This document shows positions 57,768 to 64,000 of a stretch of 64,000 nucleotides of DNA, one piece after another. This DNA comes from Chloroflexota bacterium. Its GTDB lineage: Bacteria; Chloroflexota; Anaerolineae; Promineifilales; Promineifilaceae. The stretch lies in contig JACTMP010000015.1 in the NCBI GenBank assembly GCA_014584575.1, positions 1-64,000 of the forward strand, read 5' to 3'. The notes under the pieces are model-generated. The model saw only the letters and a program-made list of their open reading frames with translations. It made no database searches and had not been told where the DNA came from. Positions within the stretch are counted from its first letter, which is position 1, and the number at the start of each line of letters is the position of its first letter. Both the position numbers and the translations under genes were made by a program.

Positions 57768-59405
57768 TTGTCAGTCTTGAGAATAGCGGCGTTAGGCCCA
57801 CTGCACGTGACTTTTGATGAGGCGCCCATCCTGGCCCTGGATTCGGCCAAGGGGCTGGCGTTGTTGTGTTATCTGGCGGCCAACGGCCGTACCCATTCCC
57901 GTCAGGCATTGTCCAGTTTGTTATGGGGAGATTTGCCGGAGACCAATGCACGCCGCAATTTACGGGGTGTGTTGATGAAGCTCCGTGACGTGTTAGCGCC
58001 GTACCTCGATATTTCCACGCAAACATTATCCTTTAACCGGAGCGCCCCTTATTGGTTGGATGTGGAGGAGTTTGTGGCCGGTGTGCCCGCGCGGGGCGGG
58101 CCGCCGCCAACATTGGCGCAGTTGCAGCGCAGCGCCGAACTGTACCGGGGAGATTTTCTGGCGGAATTTTATGTGCGGGAGGCGCCTGATTTTGAGGCGT
58201 GGCAGCAGCAGCAGCGCCAGCAGTTCCACCAACAGGCGGTGCTGGTTTACACGTTGTTGGCGAGTAAACTGGCGGAGGTGGGGGATATGGAGGAGAGTGT
58301 GCAGACGGCGCGCCGGTTGGTGGCGCTGGACGTTACCCGCGAAGGTAGCCAGCAATTGCTGCTGCGGCTGCTGGCGCAAAGTGGGCAGCGGGCGGCGGCG
58401 TTGACCCAATTTGAACAGTATCGGGCGCAGTTATGGGCAGAGTTGGGGGTGGATGTGTCGGCGGAAACGGCCGTGCTCGTGGAACAGATTCGTCATGGGG
58501 AGGTAGGGGCGAGGCAGTTGGGAGAACGTTTGATTAGCGAGACAAATTTGCGCCCAACTGCCTCGCCCCTACAAATCACCGTGTCACCATTTATCGCCGG
58601 CCCACCCATTACCCAGCCGGGCCAGTTTTTTGGGCGGGAGCGGGAGGTGAAGCGGTTGTTTAGCCTATGGCGGCAACGGCCGTTGCAAAACGCCGCCATC
58701 ATTGGCCCCCGGCGCAGCGGCAAAACGTCGCTGCTCCATTATTTGAAGACGGTTACCACAGCGCCGCGGGAATGGCTACGGCCGTCGCAGGAACATACCT
58801 GGCTGCCTGACCCCACCGCCTATCGTTGGGTATTTGTAGACTTCCAGGACGTGCGCTTTAGCAGCGCTGTTTATTTGCTGCGTTATCTGCTGGCGGAAAT
58901 GGGGCTGCCAACGCCGGAAAATTGCCAGTTGGATACCTTTCTGGATGTTGTCAGTGGGCGGTTGCAGCAGCCAACCATCCTCTTGTTTGACGAAATAGGG
59001 GTGGCCATGGAGCGTTATGCGGAACTGGATGATGCTTTTTGGGAAAGCCTGCGCTCGCTGGCCACAAACCAGGTGAATGGCAATCTGGCGTATGTGTTGT
59101 CCAGCCACCTGCCGCCGGCGGAACTGGCGCAACATCGTGGGTGGGGGTCGCCATTTTTCAACATCTTTGCTTATACGGCCGTGCTTGGCCCTCTCTCTGA
59201 AACGGCTGCCCGTGAACTCATTGCCGCCTCGCCGCTGCCCATTCCGGCTGCTGACGCTGACTGGATGCTGGAAACGAGCGGTCGCTGGCCCATGCCCCTG
59301 CAAATTCTCTGCCGGGAATGGCTGCTGGCGCTGGAAGAAGGCCAGCCTGACGACGAATGGCGTGAGGATGCCTGGCGGCAGGCGGCCCCGTTTATGAATG
59401 TTTAG
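57768..59405 (+). CDS. BTAD/SARP-type regulator with AAA ATPase domain
   Basis: A 545-residue protein. RIAALGPLHVTFDEAPILAL opens an OmpR-like winged helix, with SRQALSSLLWGDLPETNARR; the BTAD helical repeat follows at about 95-245 (YRGDFLAEFYVREAPDFEAW). An AAA-like domain has Walker A IIGPRRSGKTSLLHYL near 307 and Walker B ILLFDEIGVAM. TTG at 57768 is chosen because GGTGGAG lies 8 bases before it. A 20-bp inverted repeat sits in the linker between BTAD and ATPase parts. It is probably a transcription activator controlled by an unknown input. Confidence 0.78.
   Translation: MSVLRIAALGPLHVTFDEAPILALDSAKGLALLCYLAANGRTHSRQALSSLLWGDLPETNARRNLRGVLMKLRDVLAPYLDISTQTLSFNRSAPYWLDVEEFVAGVPARGGPPPTLAQLQRSAELYRGDFLAEFYVREAPDFEAWQQQQRQQFHQQAVLVYTLLASKLAEVGDMEESVQTARRLVALDVTREGSQQLLLRLLAQSGQRAAALTQFEQYRAQLWAELGVDVSAETAVLVEQIRHGEVGARQLGERLISETNLRPTASPLQITVSPFIAGPPITQPGQFFGREREVKRLFSLWRQRPLQNAAIIGPRRSGKTSLLHYLKTVTTAPREWLRPSQEHTWLPDPTAYRWVFVDFQDVRFSSAVYLLRYLLAEMGLPTPENCQLDTFLDVVSGRLQQPTILLFDEIGVAMERYAELDDAFWESLRSLATNQVNGNLAYVLSSHLPPAELAQHRGWGSPFFNIFAYTAVLGPLSETAARELIAASPLPIPAADADWMLETSGRWPMPLQILCREWLLALEEGQPDDEWREDAWRQAAPFMNV
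58503..58572. repeat. 20-bp inverted repeat inside the BTAD-AAA gene
   Basis: GTAGGGGCGAGGCAGTTGGG at 58503-58522 and its exact complement at 58553-58572 flank a 30-nt loop. The reading frame stays open and encodes part of the linker (EVGARQLGERL and following). The GTAGGGGCGAGGC ends look like a mobile intergenic element. Confidence 0.85.
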
Positions 59406-59446
59406 GTGTTCACGTAAACACCTGAACACTTGAACACATAGTTATC

Positions 59447-62173
59447 ATGCACGGCCGTTACACAGATGCCCCTCTCTTGCCCAAGAGCCTCATATTGGGT
59501 AGTGTCCGTTTGTTATTCTGGCTCTTTTTTCATCCGGCTGCCTGGCGTAATCATCTGGCGCGTCTAGACGTGCGCCTACCCGCCGACTTTTGCCTGGCAG
59601 CATTAAGTCGGCGTCATTGGCGCAGCACGGCCGTGTGGTATTTCCTCATCCAGACGTTTCTCATCTGGCCCTTGCTCGTTGCCCTGATGCTGATCGTGAT
59701 TCTGGGTTTGCTGGGGCTGCCCGTCACCGTCATTTTCCTGGGAGTCATGTTGGGTGTGGCTTTTGGGGTGATGACCGGATTGGCCGCCAGTCTGGCCGGC
59801 AGTGTGGCCGTGGGCGTGGCCATCGGTATTGCCACCGGGCTGGCGGGTGGTATTGGCGGCGGTTTGCTTTTTGGCGCCGGCAGTGTGCAGGTAAATGGTG
59901 TCCCCTATTCGTTGGATGTGGTATTGAGTGTCTTGATTGGGTTGATGAGCGGGTTGGCCGGGGGGCTGGCTTACGGCGTAGGCATGGGCATCACCCGTGA
60001 AAAACGGGAAGAACTTTCGCTTTCTCTGGTGCGGCAGGTTAGCGGCGTGATTCTGGGTATTTTTATTGGCGTGGGGGCGGGGCAGTTGGCGGCGCTGGCA
60101 CAAAACACGGTGTTGGCGGGGGCAGCGGCAGCGTTGATGTTTGGCACGGCCGTTGGCTGGCGCACCAACAATCTCCGGCGCGGTTTGTTTTCTGGCCTGT
60201 TATTAGGCGCTGTGGCGGCCGGCGCGGGCTGGTGGGGAACAGCGGCCGGTGGTCAGGCGGCCGCGTTATTGGCGTTTGTAGCCGCAGCTTTTGCCCTGCC
60301 CTACGTCCTGGCGGAAAAAGTGGCCGGGGCCTGGGCGGCCGGTCTGGCCGGGGCACTGGGCGGCGGCGCGGGGCTATTTCTCTTTGCCACCGACAGCGCC
60401 CCTTTTGCGCCGTTTTTGTGGTTTAGCCTGGCCGGCATTCTCCTGGGGCTGACGCTGGCCTGGTGGCGGCCTGTTCTCATGTATCCGTTTTTGCTGGCGT
60501 GGAATGGGCTGCTGTACCGGCTGGATGAGCGCCGCCTGGCAGCGCATGGGGGACCCTTGCCCATTAAACCGGCCTTTCGTTTCCATTCCGCCTTTTGGGA
60601 TGAGTTCCAACGCCTGCCGCTGCTGAATCTGGATGAATATCTGCTGTTCATCATGCAGAGGGATACGGCCGAAGCGCGCACAGCTATGGCTTACCTGAGC
60701 AATACCCGCCAGCGGTGGGCGGCGCAGGCGGCGCAAATTGAACTGGACGCCCGCCAATTGGCGCAATGTGGCAGCGCGGCGGCTATCGCGGCGGTGCATC
60801 CGGGGCTGGCAACCAGCGACCTGGCCGGCCCGGCCAGCGCCCTGCTGCGCAGCTTCAGCCGCGTCAGCAGTGATGTGGCCGCCGCCTTGCAGCAGGAAAG
60901 CGCCTATAACAAGCGGCTGGCGCTGCACGCCGTGGAAGACCGGCTGGATGGGCTGCTGCGCGAATTGACGCGCAGTAACGAACCCTACGCTGCCCGCTTC
61001 CGCCCTATTGCCGCCGGGTGGCGGCGCATCATCGGCCAGGAGGAGCAGCTATTGGCGGCCGAAGCAGAACTGCGCCAGGAGATTGACAGCCCGTATATCA
61101 TCGGCGTACCACTGACGGAGAAGCAGGAGATTTTTATTGGGCGGACGGATGTGAGCGGCCGGATTGAACAGCTTTTGCGGGATCGCCGCCAGCCGCCGCT
61201 GCTGCTCTATGGACAGCGGCGGGTGGGCAAAACATCGCTGCTGAATAATTTGGGGCGGCTGCTGCCGGGCAGCATTGTGCCCCTGTTTGTGGATTTGCAG
61301 GGGCCGGCGTCGCGGGCGCAGGACGAGGCCGGTTTTTTGTATAACGTGGGGCGGGGCATGGCGCAATCGGCGCAGCGGCAGCGGGCGGTGGAACTGCCGC
61401 CGCTGCCGCGGGAGATGCTGGCCGATGACCCGTTTACGCAGTTTGACGAATGGCTGGATGCTGTGGAAACGACGTTGGGCGACCAGTTGGCGCTGCTGAT
61501 GCTGGATGAGTTTGAGGTGCTGGAGCGGGTGCTGGAACGGGAACGGTTTGACCCGGAGATTGTGCTGGGGATGCTGCGTCATCTGATTCAGCACCGGCCC
61601 CGGTTTAAGGTTCTGCTATCCGGCTCGCATACGCTGGATGAGTTTCAGCGCTGGTCGAGTTATCTGATCAATGTGCAGGTAATTCACATCGGCTATCTGA
61701 ATGAGGCGGAGGCGCGGCAGTTGATTGAAACGCCGGTGCAGGGGTTTGCCCTGCGCTATGAACCGGCGGCCAGCCAGCGGGTGCTGGATTTGACACGCGG
61801 TCACCCGTTTCTGGTGCAGTTGCTCTGCGCGGAGATTGTGGCCCTGAAAAATGAGCAGCCCCCTTTGCAAAGGCGATTGGTGACGGTGGATGATGTGGAA
61901 ACGGCCGTGCCCGAAGCCTTGCAACATGGCAGCTTTTTCTTTGCGGATATTAAACAAAACCAGGTGGACGCGGCCGGATTGGCGGCCTTGCAAACATTGG
62001 CAGCGGCGGGCGAAAGGGCGCAGCTAACGCTGGCGGAATTGGGTGGGAATGGATTGGTGGACACAGTACGGGGATTGTGTCATCGGGAGATTGTGGAGCA
62101 GGTGGACGGCCGTGCTGACGGCCGTTATCGTTTCCAAATCGAACTGGTGCGGCGCTGGCTTCAAGCGAATTGA
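59447..62173 (+). CDS. Membrane-bound AAA/STAND-like ATPase
   Basis: A 908-residue protein. Residues 60-345 are very hydrophobic, Gly/Ala-rich repeats with perhaps ten helices (ASLAGSVAVGVAIGIATG, IGLMSGLAGGLAYGVGMG). Residues 345-560 are helical and soluble. An AAA domain starts with EIFIGRTDVSGRIEQLL, has Walker A LLYGQRRVGKTSLLNNL near 590 and Walker B LALLMLDEFEVLERVL, then a winged-helix-like end. This is like nucleotide-switch ATPases of signalling/defence type. ATG has no clear Shine-Dalgarno. It follows the BTAD-AAA gene by 41 bp on the same strand. Confidence 0.7.
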   Translation: MHGRYTDAPLLPKSLILGSVRLLFWLFFHPAAWRNHLARLDVRLPADFCLAALSRRHWRSTAVWYFLIQTFLIWPLLVALMLIVILGLLGLPVTVIFLGVMLGVAFGVMTGLAASLAGSVAVGVAIGIATGLAGGIGGGLLFGAGSVQVNGVPYSLDVVLSVLIGLMSGLAGGLAYGVGMGITREKREELSLSLVRQVSGVILGIFIGVGAGQLAALAQNTVLAGAAAALMFGTAVGWRTNNLRRGLFSGLLLGAVAAGAGWWGTAAGGQAAALLAFVAAAFALPYVLAEKVAGAWAAGLAGALGGGAGLFLFATDSAPFAPFLWFSLAGILLGLTLAWWRPVLMYPFLLAWNGLLYRLDERRLAAHGGPLPIKPAFRFHSAFWDEFQRLPLLNLDEYLLFIMQRDTAEARTAMAYLSNTRQRWAAQAAQIELDARQLAQCGSAAAIAAVHPGLATSDLAGPASALLRSFSRVSSDVAAALQQESAYNKRLALHAVEDRLDGLLRELTRSNEPYAARFRPIAAGWRRIIGQEEQLLAAEAELRQEIDSPYIIGVPLTEKQEIFIGRTDVSGRIEQLLRDRRQPPLLLYGQRRVGKTSLLNNLGRLLPGSIVPLFVDLQGPASRAQDEAGFLYNVGRGMAQSAQRQRAVELPPLPREMLADDPFTQFDEWLDAVETTLGDQLALLMLDEFEVLERVLERERFDPEIVLGMLRHLIQHRPRFKVLLSGSHTLDEFQRWSSYLINVQVIHIGYLNEAEARQLIETPVQGFALRYEPAASQRVLDLTRGHPFLVQLLCAEIVALKNEQPPLQRRLVTVDDVETAVPEALQHGSFFFADIKQNQVDAAGLAALQTLAAAGERAQLTLAELGGNGLVDTVRGLCHREIVEQVDGRADGRYRFQIELVRRWLQAN

Positions 62174-62226
62174 CGATGTGGCCACATGTGGCTACACTTG
62201 GCTTGTCAACCTATAGGAGCAGAAAA

Positions 62227-62499
62227 ATGGCAACCCAAATTGGTGTACGAGAACTAAAAAATCAGGCTTCCAAAATAGTGCGGGCGGTGCGTGAAGAGGC
62301 GGCGGAGTACATTATCACGGTGAATGGGGAACCGGTGGCGGTGTTACGGCCGTTGACTGATCTTGAAGTCGCGCACACACGAGAGGCAGAAATTGAAGCG
62401 GAATTAGCGGAGATGTTGCAACTGGCGCAAGAGATCGGCGCGGCCTGGACATCGGACAAAACGGCCGTTGAGTTGGTAAGCGAACAAAGGCAGTACTAG
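62227..62499 (+). CDS. Phd/YefM-type antitoxin
   Basis: A 90-residue protein. QIGVRELKNQASKIVRAV plus YIITVNGEPVAVLRPL matches the Phd/YefM fold with its DNA-binding first part; the C-terminal helix is acidic (EAEIEAELAEMLQLAQEIG). ATG at 62227 follows TAGGAG. It stops directly at the start of the PIN toxin gene (0 bp gap). Such antitoxins often regulate their own operon. Confidence 0.87.
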   Translation: MATQIGVRELKNQASKIVRAVREEAAEYIITVNGEPVAVLRPLTDLEVAHTREAEIEAELAEMLQLAQEIGAAWTSDKTAVELVSEQRQY

Positions 62500-62904
62500 A
62501 TGGCGGTTATAGACACCAGCGTGTATGTGGCTTTGCTTAATCAATCTGAACCGGGGTATCGCCCCAGTTGGGTCTGGCTCAACCAGGTGCGCGCTCAAAA
62601 GCAACCGCTATTTGCGCCGGTTATTTTAGTGGCGGAGTCGGCGGCGGCTATTAGCCGAGGTATGGGTGATCAACTGTTAGCCCATCGGGTCATTGATCGA
62701 TTGATGCGTTCTCATTTGATAACGCTTGTGGCTGTCAGCAGCGCCCTGGCCGAACGATCTGCCGAGATAGCCGCCGATTACAAGATTCGAGGTTGTGATG
62801 CGGTATTTGTGGCGTTGGCCGAGCAGTTGGGGGAGGAGTTGGTGACGCTGGATAATGAACAATTGACGAGAGGGGCGGGGGTGGTGCGCACGGTACGGCC
62901 GTGA
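62500..62904 (+). CDS. PIN-domain toxin (VapC-like)
   Basis: A 134-residue PIN protein. AVIDTSVYVALLN has the first Asp, ILVAESAAAIS the conserved Glu, and IRGCDAVFVALAEQLGEELVTLDNEQL the last two acidic sites. It likely cleaves RNA in an Mg-dependent way. It is paired with the Phd/YefM-type antitoxin just upstream. It is not closely like the VapC at 7971. Confidence 0.87.
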   Translation: MAVIDTSVYVALLNQSEPGYRPSWVWLNQVRAQKQPLFAPVILVAESAAAISRGMGDQLLAHRVIDRLMRSHLITLVAVSSALAERSAEIAADYKIRGCDAVFVALAEQLGEELVTLDNEQLTRGAGVVRTVRP

Positions 62905-62908
62905 TAAA

Positions 62909-62949
62909 GGAGATGAGAGATTGGAGATGTTATCCAATCTCTCATCTCC
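62909..62949. repeat. GAGATGAGAGATT-word inverted repeat
   Basis: Arms 62909-62925 and 62933-62949 are perfect 17-bp complements between the convergent PIN gene and the 62964 gene. Confidence 0.8.
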
Positions 62950-62963
62950 AATCTCAGCTTTCC

Positions 62964-64000
62964 TTATGGCGATGGCGTTCGAGAGCCGGGCGGGAAAAAA
63001 GGTGTGGGTGTAAAGGTGGGGGTTGCGGTGTAGGTAGGGGTAAATGTGGGAGTGGCGCCAAGCACAATAGTAGTACCCGTAGTGCCATCGCTGCTGATGG
63101 CCGCCAGCACATGTCCTTGTATCAATTCGTGAGGGGGCACAGGGATAATCGCGAAACCTGGGCAGGCATAGCCGGGAACTGGTCCCCCTAATGCACCTAT
63201 GCCAATGACCTGCCCGCCATCCGTCAGGTCAACAATTGTCACCTGGGAGCCAATCTCTCCTGTGATCGCCACATGGTCTTGCCCGACGACCACGAACCCT
63301 ACAAATCGGACGGCGCAAATGGGGAAGATGGTACCTGTTGGCGTGGCTGTCGGGGTGTCAGTAGGGGTCGGTGTGGCTGTGGGTGTGTGGGTAGGAGCAG
63401 GTGTGATTGGACACGGCCGTGGCAGCAAACTGATATACGCCAAATCCTGAGGTGGGGTGATGGCGTGGCGGTAGCCATAATACTCCTGCCCATCCAGGAC
63501 AAGGCAGGCGGCCAGCGTGTAAGTGGCGCTGGGGGGTGGGATGTTGGCAAAATGATAATGCCCGTCCGCATCTGATTGTGTCGTAGCGATGGTTTGCCCG
63601 GAAGCGTCGTCAATTAAACGCAAAGTGGCCCGAAATTGGGGATAAAACCCATCTTCAAATAGATAAACCAGGCCGGAAATATCGCCGCCTGGGGACGGTG
63701 TATTGGTGGCGGTGGGTGTAGGGGCCGGGGTGACGTTGGTGATGACGGCCGGGGGGGAAATGTTGTTGGTCTCATCTGGTTCCGCGATGCTGTCAAACGA
63801 ATCTACCCAGGCGTAAACCAGATGGGTGGGTGGTTCGTTGCCAAAGCCCAATGGGGCAGTGAGGGTAACAACTCTGGTGGATTGGGCGGGTAGGGCGGAA
63901 ACGGCCGTATACCCATCGCTCTCGGTAATCGGAATGGAAGAAGTTAAGACGATGGTGGGGTCAATGAACAGGTCAACAAAAAACAGGCTGTTCACATCTA
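62964..64000 (-). CDS. CARDB/Thr-Pro surface protein, paralogue of 55432 (partial)
   Basis: At least 344 codons; the start is beyond the right window edge. The visible part begins with a CARDB-like domain (FVDLFIDPTIVLTSSIPITE, IAEPDETNNIS), then a beta domain (RATLRLIDDASGQTI, YTLAACLVLDGQEYYGYRH), then a Thr-Pro linker, then the 95-residue module VRFVGFVVVGQDHVAITGEI through GTTIVLGA. The end is a Thr-Pro tail. The modules match those of 55432-57540 but in a different order. It is probably also a surface protein. Confidence 0.75.
   Translation of the reverse strand, partial: DVNSLFFVDLFIDPTIVLTSSIPITESDGYTAVSALPAQSTRVVTLTAPLGFGNEPPTHLVYAWVDSFDSIAEPDETNNISPPAVITNVTPAPTPTATNTPSPGGDISGLVYLFEDGFYPQFRATLRLIDDASGQTIATTQSDADGHYHFANIPPPSATYTLAACLVLDGQEYYGYRHAITPPQDLAYISLLPRPCPITPAPTHTPTATPTPTDTPTATPTGTIFPICAVRFVGFVVVGQDHVAITGEIGSQVTIVDLTDGGQVIGIGALGGPVPGYACPGFAIIPVPPHELIQGHVLAAISSDGTTGTTIVLGATPTFTPTYTATPTFTPTPFFPPGSRTPSP

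Overview
The window looks like a chromosomal segment of a Chloroflexota bacterium, probably Anaerolineae-like. This is an inference from gene content and style: SARP/BTAD-type ATPases, many Thr/Pro-rich secreted proteins, PGRP-type amidase, GT39/GT87-like membrane transferases, T-box control, and secreted proteins ending in a short LPxIR-like tail. No rRNA gene is present to confirm it. Base composition is moderately GC-rich except for one AT-richer island near 21.8-23.7 kb.

Layout. 1-4.1 kb: end of tuf, tRNA-Trp, secE, nusG, rplK, rplA, an L10-leader attenuator, rplJ and rplL, closed by an intrinsic terminator (rpoBC does not follow). 4.2-7.0 kb: maf and a three-gene partner-switching module (RsbW-like kinase, STAS antagonist, cNMP-binding/PP2C phosphatase). 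6.8-8.6 kb (minus): VapB, VapC and L-asparaginase with 4-bp overlaps. 8.8-21.8 kb: cell-surface genes (GT2, RfbH-type dehydrase, GT87/GT39-like membrane proteins, PGRP amidase, geranylgeranyl-reductase-like flavoprotein, large membrane protein). 21.9-23.6 kb: a two-gene accessory island (DUF4365 nuclease-like protein plus an unrecognised partner). 23.7-28.0 kb (minus): two tandem threonyl-tRNA synthetases lacking the TGS domain, the first behind a threonine T-box. 28.0-30.1 kb: an alpha-glucuronidase remnant, a HEPN/MNT pair, and a DUF5678-like/retropepsin-like pair. 30.3-48.1 kb (minus): a full dcw division/peptidoglycan cluster, mraZ to ftsZ, without murE and with cvpA inserted, preceded by a four-box MraZ operator. 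48.4-57.5 kb (minus): a cluster of TadE/TadG/Flp-type proteins carrying very large extracellular parts (CBM6, CARDB, Thr-Pro linkers). 57.8-62.9 kb: a BTAD-AAA regulator, a membrane AAA/STAND-like ATPase and a Phd/VapC pair. 63.0-64.0 kb: part of a domain-shuffled paralogue of the 55.4-57.5 kb gene.

Two sequence-level patterns run across the whole window. First, the palindrome ACGGCCGT is iterated about 110 times by eye, where one or two would be expected from composition. It is absent from the ribosomal-protein genes and from the 21.8-23.7 kb island, so it behaves like a HIP1-type highly iterated palindrome. Second, many gene junctions, especially in the dcw cluster, carry inverted repeats built from short iterated words (GAGATT, GTGATGC, GTGTCA and TAATCGGT families). 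Some have become part of reading frames or sit inside the T-box leader.
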